From Deltaproteobacteria bacterium (GTDB lineage: Bacteria; Desulfobacterota; DSM-4660; Desulfatiglandales; B25-G16): a stretch of 6,141 bases of DNA. A program made the translations under genes and the position numbers. The first letter of the stretch is position 1. Every line of letters begins with the position of its first letter. Shown piece by piece: positions 1 to 6,029 of the stretch. Where the stretch lies: positions 1-6,141 of the forward strand of contig JAFDDS010000191.1 of assembly GCA_019310745.1 (NCBI GenBank). The letters run 5' to 3'. The notes below the pieces were generated by a model, which had not been told where the DNA came from, made no database searches, and was given only the letters and a program-made list of their open reading frames with translations.

Positions 1-293
1 ACAATAACAGCATTGCTTGGATCCATGACCCTAAAATAGATAACCGCATTCACCTTAATGGAGACATTATCCTTTGTGATGACATCCTGGGGAGGAACAT
101 CCATGGCCACAAGGCGAAGACTAATCCTAATTAACTTATCAATAATCGGGATAATGATAACAAGCCCTGGGCCTTTTGGTCTTTTTAATACCCTCCCTAA
201 CCTAAAAACAACTCCCCTCTCATACTCTCTCAAGACTTTGATGGCCGTGCTTAAAAAAAGTATAATCAATATTATGGCAAGAATGTAAAACAT
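1..293 (-). CDS. Slipin / stomatin-like SPFH-domain protein, N-terminal part (runs off window)
   Basis: Only the first 97 codons are present; the C-terminal part lies beyond the left edge. The ATG at 293 is preceded by GAGGAGG with a 5-nt gap, a strong ribosome binding site that fixes the start. Residues 2-16 form one hydrophobic N-terminal membrane anchor. Next comes the slipin signature [13 protein letters not shown], then a [14 protein letters not shown] segment and the start of the SPFH beta-structure ([22 protein letters not shown]). Bacterial slipins form membrane-bound oligomeric scaffolds and are commonly co-encoded with NfeD, which in archaeal homologues cleaves the slipin C-terminus. 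Here the gene lies 56 bp downstream of nfeD on the same strand, so the two are probably co-transcribed. Family assignment is secure; the biological role is inferred from the pairing. Confidence 0.93.
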   Translation of the reverse strand, partial: MFYILAIILIILFLSTAIKVLREYERGVVFRLGRVLKRPKGPGLVIIIPIIDKLIRISLRLVAMDVPPQDVITKDNVSIKVNAVIYFRVMDPSNAVI

Positions 294-349
294 GATGACC
301 TCCTCATTTAATTGATTATTGACAATTGCCGATTGGCATTTAATAACCT

Positions 350-1657
350 CTACTCTTGAGAATCTTCAATTAATACCTTTTCGACTATCAACTCAAGGCC
401 CTTTGATCCTATAATCCGTACTTTTTCCCCTTGTTCAACAACCTCTGTGCTGGTAGCCTTCCAATATTCCCCGTGAGTAAAAATTAACCCAACAGGGTCA
501 ATTTTTTTCTCTACCACACCCGTGTCACCAATCAATCCTTCCATCCCACTTGTTGGTTTTCCCCTATAGGCCCTAAATGCCAAAAAGGCAACTGCAATAA
601 AAAAACCACCTACCAGGAAAATAGTGGGCATCATAAGGTTTAAGGATACCCTAATATTTTCAAAAAGCATTATCGAGCCAAGGATCAGTGAAATGAGACC
701 AGCAACAGATAAGAGGCCATAGCTTGAAACCTTTATTTCTGCTATAAAAAATATAATAGCCAGGGCGATAAGGAGAAGCCCTGCATAATTTACTGGCAAT
801 GTCTGAAAGGCAAAGAAGGCCAATATAAGCGAAATAGCACCTATAACGCCCGGAAGTATTGCACCAGGATGTGACAGCTCAAAATAAAGGCCTGCCATTC
901 CAATCATCATAAGGATATAGGCTATATTTGGATTGCTGATAGTATTGAGCACCCTATCTCTCCATCCCGGAGTAACATAGACCAATTTCAGCCCCTTGGT
1001 CTCTAATGTTACTTTGCCTTTACTCAATGCTATTTCTCTGCCATCTAAAAGGGCTAAAAGATCATCTATATCCTTTGCCACCAGATCAACTACCTTCTTT
1101 TTGACTGCGACATCTGCTGTTATGCTCACGCTTTCCCGGATAGCCTTCTCAACCCATTCCTGATTCCTTCCTCTATCTTTCGCAATGCTCCTGACATATG
1201 CAACCATATCATTGACCACCTTTTCAGACATGGTTTTATTAATCTCTTTGCCACCGGCACTGACAGGATGAGCCGCACCTATGTTTGTTTGAGGGGCCAT
1301 AGCTGCAATATGAGCCGCTACTGTAATCATAACCCCTGCTGATGCTGCTCGTGCGCCCCTTGGTGCCACATACACTACAACCGGGACAGAAGAATTCAAT
1401 ATAGCCTTCACAATGCCTCTCATAGAGGTATCAAGCCCACCTGGAGTATCCAGCCTAATGATGACTAACTTGTGTTTACTAACTTCAGCACGCTTCAGAC
1501 CCTTGATTACAAATTGTGCTGTAGCAGGATTAATAGTGCCCTCAAGTTCAATCACCATGGCACTATTTTTCTCGGCATGGACAGTATGGATAAAGATCGC
1601 TATTGTGAAGACAGCAACAATGATGATAAAAAAAGGTTTTTTGAATTTTTCTTTAAT
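350..1657 (-). CDS. nfeD: NfeD family membrane-bound serine protease (ClpP-class), probable AUU start
   Basis: Long-form NfeD: an N-terminal ClpP-like serine protease, a membrane region and a C-terminal OB-fold. The first ATG in frame (1558) opens directly on the protease strand MVIELEGTI with no export signal. Reading the same frame upstream gives 33 more codons: a Lys-rich start (KEKFKK), a hydrophobic core ([16 protein letters not shown]) and a VHA cleavage site, a textbook signal peptide. An in-frame TAA at 1661-1663 closes that extension. No ATG, GTG or TTG lies within it, so I place the start at ATT (1655-1657), 7 nt after GAGGGAG. Numbered from there, the protein has 435 residues: LDTPGG near 70-74, nucleophile Ser106 in ASAG, general-base Lys146 in SEKVVND, four to five membrane segments at about 245-363, and an OB domain at about 375-435. 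The Ser-Lys spacing of 40 is close to the archaeal 1510-N protease dyad. It overlaps the end of the glycosylase gene and precedes the slipin gene. Family is certain; the start is inferred. Confidence 0.93.
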   Translation of the reverse strand: MKEKFKKPFFIIIVAVFTIAIFIHTVHAEKNSAMVIELEGTINPATAQFVIKGLKRAEVSKHKLVIIRLDTPGGLDTSMRGIVKAILNSSVPVVVYVAPRGARAASAGVMITVAAHIAAMAPQTNIGAAHPVSAGGKEINKTMSEKVVNDMVAYVRSIAKDRGRNQEWVEKAIRESVSITADVAVKKKVVDLVAKDIDDLLALLDGREIALSKGKVTLETKGLKLVYVTPGWRDRVLNTISNPNIAYILMMIGMAGLYFELSHPGAILPGVIGAISLILAFFAFQTLPVNYAGLLLIALAIIFFIAEIKVSSYGLLSVAGLISLILGSIMLFENIRVSLNLMMPTIFLVGGFFIAVAFLAFRAYRGKPTSGMEGLIGDTGVVEKKIDPVGLIFTHGEYWKATSTEVVEQGEKVRIIGSKGLELIVEKVLIEDSQE

Positions 1658-2390
1658 CTCTTAACTCCCTCGGGTCTTTTAGCCCTAACTTTTTCATGAT
1701 TTGTTGCATATCCTCCCAAACAGCTTTTTTAGCTTGAGGATACCTTAATAGGTAGGCTGGGTGATAGGTAGGCATTAAAGGAATACCCCGAAATGACTGC
1801 CACTGACCCCTTTCCCTTGTTATCTTAAAATCTTCACGTACCAGGCTCTGAGCAGATATTCTGCCAATAGCACAGATGATCTCTGGTTGAATTAAAGAAA
1901 TCTGGGCCTCTAAAAAAGGAAGGCACATTTCTATCTCATCTCTCTCTGGATCCCTATTATGTGGAGGATGACATTTAACTATATTACAGATATAGACCTC
2001 TTCTCGTGTCAAACCCATAGCCTGTATAATATCGGTAAGTAGCTTCCCTGCCTTGCCTACAAAGGGTTTGCCTGTTAAATCTTCGTCCATTCCAGGGGCC
2101 TCACCAACAAAGACAAGTCTGGCTTGTGGCGGTCCCTCACCAAAGACGATGTTTTTTCTTTCTTTACTCAGTCTGCACTTATCACAATTATTGATAAAAT
2201 TTTCTAATTCCTCAAGACTATTACAGGAAAAATTCTCTTTTAAAGGTTCTATAGCTAATTGAAGGCCCTTTCTAAGATAATGGAGACTATGAGGAGACAA
2301 AGTTGGGGCATCAAGTCCAATCTCCTGACTGTGTATCAACTGTTTTTTTACCTGACCGAGCAAATCTATTAACTCTTCTCTTGCATCCAT
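1653..2390 (-). CDS. Family 4 uracil-DNA glycosylase (Fe-S cluster type)
   Basis: Removes uracil from DNA as the first step of base-excision repair. Of 245 residues, about the last 180 are the UDG domain. Visible motifs are GEGPPQARLVFVGEAPG (84-100), which carries the catalytic GEAPG loop; GKPFVGKAG (107-115); the segment CNIVKCHPPHNRDP (135-148); and HPAYLLR (210-216), the C-terminal catalytic loop. Four cysteines suit a 4Fe-4S cluster: Cys69 and Cys72 (CDKC), Cys140 and Cys156, with the C-x2-C and 16-residue spacing typical of family 4. An N-terminal extension of about 60 residues, mostly helical and lacking known motifs, is common in bacterial relatives annotated as phage SPO1 DNA-polymerase-related. 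The ATG at 2390 lies inside the end of coaB (22-bp overlap) and has only a weak ribosome binding site, suggesting translational coupling. Its TAA overlaps the proposed AUU start of nfeD. Confidence 0.95.
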   Translation of the reverse strand: MDAREELIDLLGQVKKQLIHSQEIGLDAPTLSPHSLHYLRKGLQLAIEPLKENFSCNSLEELENFINNCDKCRLSKERKNIVFGEGPPQARLVFVGEAPGMDEDLTGKPFVGKAGKLLTDIIQAMGLTREEVYICNIVKCHPPHNRDPERDEIEMCLPFLEAQISLIQPEIICAIGRISAQSLVREDFKITRERGQWQSFRGIPLMPTYHPAYLLRYPQAKKAVWEDMQQIMKKLGLKDPRELRD

Positions 2391-3139
2391 TCCGTTTGTA
2401 GGTACTTTATTCTGTCAAGTATTTTATCCGCCACCTCATCCTTTGACGTTAGGGGTACCACTTCCTCGTTTCCTTTGCTATCAATCATTCTAACCTCGTT
2501 TGTCTCCGCCGCAAATCCCCTATCATCTTTTGAGACATCGTTAAGGACAATTAAATCCAGGTTTTTCTTTTGTATCTTATTCAGCGCATTTGCTACATGA
2601 TCAGTCGTCTCTGCAGCAAAACCAACCAATATACTATCTCCCTTGTCCTTACCGAGCTCTGCCAGAATATCTGGTGTGGGTATCATCTCTACGATTGTTT
2701 TTCCTGCTTTCTTTTTCTGCTTTTCTTTGGCCTTGTTCAGAGGTTTGAAATCACATACAGCTGCGGCTTTGATAATCACATCCTTGTCCCTATAGTGATC
2801 CATGACCGCTTCTCTCATCTCTTCGGCTGTCTCAACATTAAGCATATGTATCCCTTTTGGTGGATCAAGATGCGTTGGTCCAGCTACCAGTGTAACATCT
2901 GCTCCTCTCCTTCGTGCAGCCCTTGCTATAGCATAGCCCATCTTGCCTGTAGATTTATTCGTTATCATCCGCACTGGATCAATATATTCAATTGTTGGGC
3001 CTGCAGTAATAAGCGTTGTTAATCCTTGAAAATCCTTATTGGCAAGCAAACATTGTATCTCTTCCATAATAGTCAATGGATCAGGAAACCTGCCCAATCC
3101 AATAACACCAGTAGCTAACATACCCTCTTCTGGTTCCAT
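2369..3139 (-). CDS. coaB: Phosphopantothenate-cysteine ligase domain (CoaB part of a split coaBC)
   Basis: CoaB joins 4'-phosphopantothenate to cysteine using CTP in coenzyme A synthesis. The 256-residue frame opens with MEPEEGMLATGVIGLGR, which is really the end of the CoaC domain (its substrate flap), and then runs through the CoaB domain from about residue 38. Motifs include TAGPTIEYIDPVRMITN (45-61), with the Asn needed for the acyl-cytidylate step (Asn61); STGKMG (63-68); AAAVCDFKP (125-133), followed by a Lys-rich loop; PTPDIL (154-159); and GFAAET (173-178). The usual fusion with CoaC is broken: the upstream domain lies in another frame and overlaps by 59 bp. The ATG at 3139 has only a weak purine-rich stretch (GAAAG) before it, so independent translation is possible but not obvious. 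The 3' end overlaps the glycosylase start. The CoaB domain itself looks intact. Confidence 0.92.
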   Translation of the reverse strand: MEPEEGMLATGVIGLGRFPDPLTIMEEIQCLLANKDFQGLTTLITAGPTIEYIDPVRMITNKSTGKMGYAIARAARRRGADVTLVAGPTHLDPPKGIHMLNVETAEEMREAVMDHYRDKDVIIKAAAVCDFKPLNKAKEKQKKKAGKTIVEMIPTPDILAELGKDKGDSILVGFAAETTDHVANALNKIQKKNLDLIVLNDVSKDDRGFAAETNEVRMIDSKGNEEVVPLTSKDEVADKILDRIKYLQTEWMQEKS

Positions 3140-3572
3140 TATTATCTTTCAAGCTCAGGATATTGGACTGGACTATGCTATTTGCATACATTTCTTTATT
3201 CATAGCCGGACAGATAAGTATCGGAGTAGTGGCAGCCAGCATGAGGGTGGAAAGAAAATCATCTCCAATTCCATGAGCAATCTTTCCTATAAAATTTGCC
3301 GTGGCTGGTGCAATTACTATACAATCGCTCTCCTGCCCTAATGATACATGATCAATTGATGTTCCAGGCTGTGAAAACATATCCTCTATTACCCTATTTT
3401 CAGAGAGCGTTTCAAATGTGAGAGGGTTTACAAACCATGTGGCATTTTCGGTCATTGCCACGTATACTATTGCACCAGCCTTCTTTAAATGCCTTACCAA
3501 CTCAGCAGATTTATAAACTGCTATACTTCCAGTTATACCAAGGACTATTTTTTTACCACCTATATTGGCCAT
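3081..3572 (-). CDS. coaC: Phosphopantothenoylcysteine decarboxylase domain (CoaC part of a split coaBC), frameshifted
   Basis: CoaC is the FMN-dependent decarboxylase that turns phosphopantothenoylcysteine into 4'-phosphopantetheine. The frame matches the family from its start (KKIVLGITGSIAVYK, residues 7-21, FMN-binding) through His75 (SIDHVSLG) and Asn125 in the PAMN motif (122-125). These fall at the same numbers as the catalytic His and Asn of E. coli Dfp. The match holds to about K142 (NILSLK). After that the reading becomes unrelated (RRGYVSYWCYW) and stops at residue 163. The true continuation, the substrate flap with GMLATG, is found in the next frame at 3139. Counting bases, restoring 11 nt after K142 would put the flap Thr at position 158, the site of the conserved catalytic Cys in E. 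coli. The gene therefore looks like coaBC with a small deletion. A start at the ATG at 3572 agrees with the family N-terminus; its ribosome binding site is weak. Confidence 0.88.
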   Translation of the reverse strand: MANIGGKKIVLGITGSIAVYKSAELVRHLKKAGAIVYVAMTENATWFVNPLTFETLSENRVIEDMFSQPGTSIDHVSLGQESDCIVIAPATANFIGKIAHGIGDDFLSTLMLAATTPILICPAMNKEMYANSIVQSNILSLKDNNGTRRGYVSYWCYWIGQVS

Positions 3573-3646
3573 GGAAAAAATTTTCTTCTGCTTATTATAA
3601 ATTGATTTTACATCAACATTGTGACATTAGCATAGGCACTGCTTCT

Positions 3647-3675
3647 ATTTAACGGGAAAATATATGTTTTGGCAA
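3647..3675 (-). promoter_or_regulatory. Candidate sigma-70 promoter for the coaBC-udg-nfeD-slipin unit
   Basis: On the minus strand TTGCCA (3670-3675) and TTAAAT (3647-3652) are separated by exactly 17 bp, giving a start near 3640 and a leader of about 68 nt before coaC. It lies in the 220-bp spacer after yggU, the only long gap in the left half of the operon. A competing perfect TATAAT at 3594-3599 has no good -35, and a small dyad (TTGAT-5-ATCAA, 3602-3616) lies between the two. Assignment is by motif only. Confidence 0.35.
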
Positions 3676-3792
3676 CAAAAAACTAAATATGTATTTTTCT
3701 TCTAAGGTAATTTTAAGGGATTAGAGCCTCTTTTTGGGTGACTAAATGAGGAGCATTAGCGCTATTATCATAGGCAAAATATAATGGTTGGA

Positions 3793-4059
3793 TTATTTGT
3801 TTAAAAGAAGAAAGAGATCATCTTTTTTAACGCCATAAAATCTTATTTTTTTTAGCCTTGATCTATGGCCGGATATAATCTCTACTTTTTCTTTCGCAAC
3901 CTTTACGGATTTGGATAGTAATAGTATCAAATCCCTATTTGCTAATCCATCAACAGGGGCTGATTTCACCTTCACCTTTAAGATATCCCCTTCAAAACCA
4001 ACTATCTGATTTATGGAAGAACGGGGTAGCACTTTAACTGAAACAACAGGATCACCCAT
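3793..4059 (-). CDS. yggU: DUF167 / YggU family protein
   Basis: An 88-residue protein of the small alpha/beta YggU (DUF167) family, whose function is unknown. The family pattern is clear: VSVKVLPRSSINQIVG at about 6-21, KVKVKSAPVDGLAN at about 28-41 (the APVDGLAN core is the hallmark), and IISGHRSRLKKIRF at about 60-73. Length is normal for the family. The ATG overlaps the stop of yggT by one base (TAATG), so the two are likely translationally coupled. Pairing with yggT is common in bacteria, often beside yggS and proC, which are not seen here. No motif suggests catalysis. Confidence 0.93.
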   Translation of the reverse strand: MGDPVVSVKVLPRSSINQIVGFEGDILKVKVKSAPVDGLANRDLILLLSKSVKVAKEKVEIISGHRSRLKKIRFYGVKKDDLFLLLNK

Positions 4060-4364
4060 TATCTCGCACCGAGCTGCACTGCGACCTGGAGTAAACTGTC
4101 AACTACAAAGGTTTTAACAAAAATAATTGCCAAAATAACAAGAATGGGTGAAAAATCAAAACCAGCAAAATTTATCGGTAACCTTCTTCTAATCGCATAG
4201 AGCACAGGTTCAGTTACCGTATATAAGAATCTCACAATAGTATTGTATGGATCGGGATTCACCCAGGAGATTATAGCCCTACCAATGATAATCCACATAT
4301 AGATAGTTAAGCCTATGTTCAGTATTTTTGCTAGGGCTATTAGAAAATTGGCTACAATAAACAT
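4059..4364 (-). CDS. yggT: YggT family integral membrane protein
   Basis: A 101-residue membrane protein with one YggT repeat. There is a hydrophobic segment at about residues 3-31, the conserved element IIGRAIISWVNPDPYN (26-41), then TVTEPVLYAIRRRLP (49-63), a basic loop following the family's TEP motif, and a second hydrophobic segment at about 69-96. YggT proteins are implicated in osmotic or ion stress and possibly in membrane or division functions, but no precise role is established. The ATG at 4364 is preceded by GGAG with a 7-nt gap. It overlaps yggU by one base and lies 84 bp downstream of the 6S-like RNA, with two small dyads in between. Confidence 0.95.
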   Translation of the reverse strand: MFIVANFLIALAKILNIGLTIYMWIIIGRAIISWVNPDPYNTIVRFLYTVTEPVLYAIRRRLPINFAGFDFSPILVILAIIFVKTFVVDSLLQVAVQLGAR

Positions 4365-4386
4365 TTTTTGTCTCCGAATATATGCA

Positions 4387-4425
4387 CCCTATTACGTAAC
4401 GTATTGGGTTCTCAGTAATGAGACC
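4387..4425. promoter_or_regulatory. Two adjacent dyad-symmetry elements upstream of yggT
   Basis: Positions 4387-4408 form an imperfect palindrome centred on TACGT-T-ACGTA (minus-strand reading) with flanking CCC and GGG. Positions 4407-4425 form a second, able to pair TCTCA with TGAGA around a 4-nt loop, extended by GGT and ACC past a bulged base. They sit between the 6S-like RNA and the yggT ribosome binding site. There is no U-run after either, so they are not a normal terminator; operator or mRNA-leader hairpins are possible. No matching regulator is known to me. Confidence 0.35.
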
Positions 4426-4448
4426 TTTGTATAACCAATATTTTTTTT

Positions 4449-4633
4449 AAAGAGGATGGGCTTTTCTTCAGTTCCAAGGCTCCCGGGCTGGTCTTTTCTG
4501 CAACTTATCTGCGGGGGAGTTTTGCCCCCTCCGCATTGCCCCAACACATTGGGGCCTGCGGTTTCCCCCACTAATAAGTTGCGAAAATACAGCGCCCTTA
4601 CACCAGTCACTTCATAAAAGTCCATCCTCTTTC
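4449..4633 (-). ncRNA. ssrS: Structured RNA resembling 6S RNA (RNA polymerase-binding regulator)
   Basis: This is called from structure. Its ends pair: 4617-4633 with 4449-4465, giving 11 bp, one A-C mismatch and 5 bp. Inside is a nearly symmetric bubble of about 19 nt per side (4598-4616 and 4466-4484). Beyond it a long stem continues: about 6 pairs between GGGCGCUG and CAGCCC, then UUUUC with GAAAA, a bulged A, and a perfect 9-bp helix (4574-4582 with 4500-4508). The head carries two GC-rich hairpins, 4538-4555 (7 bp, UGUG loop) and 4511-4534. A total of about 185 nt, with a closing stem, a large single central bubble and a long terminal stem, is the architecture of 6S RNA, which mimics an open promoter and sequesters sigma-70 RNA polymerase. 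Primary sequence does not prove it. The open frame across this stretch looks like an accident of the RNA. Alternative: an unknown structured RNA family. Confidence 0.6.
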
Positions 4634-4639
4634 TTAGGG

Positions 4640-4656
4640 TGTCAGGAAATGTCAGG
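4640..4656. repeat. Direct repeat TGTCAGG, 10-bp period, just upstream of the 6S-like RNA
   Basis: Two copies of TGTCAGG (4640-4646 and 4650-4656) are spaced exactly 10 bp apart, one helical turn. They lie 7-23 bp before the predicted 5' end of the 6S-like RNA, where promoter elements should be. No good -10 is seen there, so this may be part of an unusual promoter or a tandem activator site. Confidence 0.4.
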
Positions 4657-4749
4657 TTTTTCAAAGGCCTCACGATATCTGTATTTTTCAGTGAAATATA
4701 CGCCAATTGTAAAAAAAGGCATCAAAAAATCATGGTATAGTTTGAGGGT

Positions 4750-5176
4750 GCTAGAGCAGGTCATAAGCCGGGTTCTGTTTCCCGTATTAGTTACCCTTTA
4801 CGGGACAATGGTCATTCATCTATTCCCACTATTGCTAATGGGATAAAGCAACCTACCCAGGGACTCGGACGGGTAGCCCTCAAACGTCCCTCTATTTGGT
4901 CTTGCTCCGGGTGGGGTTTACCAAGCCTCCGATGTCACCACCAGAGCGGTGAGCTCTTACCTCACCTTTTCACCCTTACCTGGCACTTTATCAGCATGTG
5001 ATTTAAACCACATGCTGAGTGTCAGGCGGTATATTTTCTGTGGCACTTTCCTTCCCGTCACCGGGACTCCGTGTTACGGAGCACCCTACCCTCTGGAGCC
5101 CGGACTTTCCTCCCTTCGTTAGGGTTAGGTTTTGGCCTAACCCCTCTCGAACAGCGACCATTTGCCCTGCTCTAAC
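4750..5176 (-). ncRNA. rnpB: RNase P RNA (catalytic subunit, bacterial type A-like)
   Basis: The ribozyme that trims the 5' leader from pre-tRNAs. Ends are set by helix P1: GUUAGAGCAGG at the 5' end (5166-5176) pairs with CCUGCUCUAGC at the 3' end (4750-4760). Conserved blocks appear in order: GAGGAAAGUCCGGGCUCC near the 5' side (P4 5' strand); AAGGAAAGUGCCACAGAAA; GGUGAGGUAAGAGCUCACC; GGUAAACCCCACCCGGAGCAAG with CCAAAUAGAGGGAC (P15 region and downstream); and ACAGAACCCGGCUUAUGA near the 3' end (P4 3' strand). A GGGUUAGG / CCUAACCC hairpin is consistent with P3. A 10-bp perfect hairpin at 4991-5018 fits P12. At about 427 nt it is slightly long for the class. It follows the zinc-ribbon gene by 51 bp. 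A U-run at 4711-4717 may mark the transcript end, but the hairpin before it is weak. Confidence 0.97.
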
Positions 5177-5227
5177 ACCACTACACTTTTTATTTTTGAT
5201 TGCCAATTGATTAAAAGTCTAAAATCC

Positions 5228-5950
5228 CTAAGTCTCTCTCTCGTCTCCCCAATAAATAATCCTATTGCAATTCGGGCAACTTTTTATAGAGCCTCCCTTA
5301 ATTAATTCGTTGTATTGCTGGGGTGGAATCCCTAAGTTACACCCTTGACAAATGGCGTTTATTGCCTGAGTTACTACTCTACCTCTCAAATTTTCCCTTA
5401 ATCTATTATACCTTTCCAATAAATTCTTATCAACATTTTGGTACAATTGAACCCTTTTTCCATTAAGAGATTGCACCTCTTTGTCAAGATCTCTCATTCT
5501 CTGCGAAAATTCCTCTTGTTTGTTTTTGTATTCTTTTTGAGACTCCCTCCAGGTAACATTATTATCAGCGCACTCCTCTTCCTGAATCTCAATATCCTCC
5601 ATACATTTTATCACTACTTCTTCTTTTTCGAAAATAAGTTCTTTAAGCTATTCAATCTCTTTCAAAACTGCTTGATATTCCTTATTTGTCTTGACATCAT
5701 TAAGCCTTGACTTGCTTTTTTGAAATTTGATCTCTACCTCTTCCAGTTCCCTCTCAACTGTCCTCCTCACTTTTTTCAGCTCCTCAATGGTAGATAAATC
5801 TTGTTCCATGGTATTGCTTAAAAGATCAAGATTCTCTTTTAATCTCTCTATCTCTTTTGGGGATTCGTCTTTCTCCCTTTTTATCTCATCAAATCTAATA
5901 TCAATTGACTGTATCATCAAGAGTGCCTCAAGTTCTTTATCCAATTTCAC
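5228..5950 (-). pseudogene. C4-type zinc-ribbon coiled-coil protein, interrupted by an in-frame UAG
   Basis: One continuous frame of 240 codons is broken only at codon 101 (TAG, 5648-5650). Codons 1-100 form a charged coiled coil ending in the family-typical TNKEYQAVLKEIE. After the stop the coiled coil resumes immediately in the same frame (LKELIFEKEEV), and the protein ends in a zinc ribbon with CxxC pairs at 201/204 and 225/228 (CQGC and CPNC). The total matches the usual 230-250 residues of this family, which includes Helicobacter HP0958 (FlgZ), an RNA- and sigma-54-binding flagellar factor; a general role is unknown. The annotated GTG at 5950 sits one base after AAAGG, too close; TTG at 5944 has better spacing (7 nt) and may be the true start. 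The amber codon is one base from CAG (Gln), which would suit this position. A GTG at 5614 could restart the C-terminal half. It ends with TAG and has a second in-frame TAG two codons on. Confidence 0.85.
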
Positions 5951-5970
5951 ACCTTTGTTAGTATGTATCC

Positions 5971-6010
5971 AAAAAAATGAGAGGGTGTCCTATTTTTAAA
6001 AGGCACCCTC
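5971..6010 (-). terminator. Rho-independent terminator-like hairpin between the tRNA and the zinc-ribbon gene
   Basis: In the minus-strand direction GAGGGTG (6004-6010) pairs with CACCCTC (5981-5987), continued by an inner CCU-AGG step after one unpaired base, with an AU-rich loop. After TCA comes a run of seven T (5971-5977). On the plus strand the hairpin is not followed by a T-run, so it acts for minus-strand transcripts, most simply the tRNA. It ends only about 20 bp before the start of the next gene. Confidence 0.75.
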
Positions 6011-6029
6011 GTTTCCTTGCGATAAAAGT

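Noticed and set aside
58..288. 76-codon plus-strand frame
   Set aside because: It is antisense to the well-supported slipin coding sequence.
2570..3022. 150-codon plus-strand frame
   Set aside because: It is antisense to CoaB, Cys- and Ile-rich with no domain, and has no ribosome binding site of note.
3130..3155. Programmed ribosomal frameshift joining CoaC and CoaB
   Set aside because: No slippery heptamer or stimulatory hairpin is visible, and the residue count shows missing bases rather than only a frame change.
3594..3599. TATAAT as the main coaBC promoter
   Set aside because: It lacks a -35 at proper spacing and leaves only about a 15-nt leader; TTGCCA-17-TTAAAT further upstream is a better pair.
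4392..4706. Open frame of 104 codons on the minus strand
   Set aside because: It covers the paired arms of the 6S-like RNA; the protein has no recognisable domain and its composition follows the GC-rich hairpins.
5003..5210. Short open frames on both strands inside rnpB
   Set aside because: They lie within the conserved RNase P RNA and are explained by it.
5228..5650. Genome-wide amber recoding (for example pyrrolysine or UAG to Gln)
   Set aside because: nfeD and the zinc-ribbon gene both end at TAG where their families end, and the zinc-ribbon gene has a second in-frame TAG just after.
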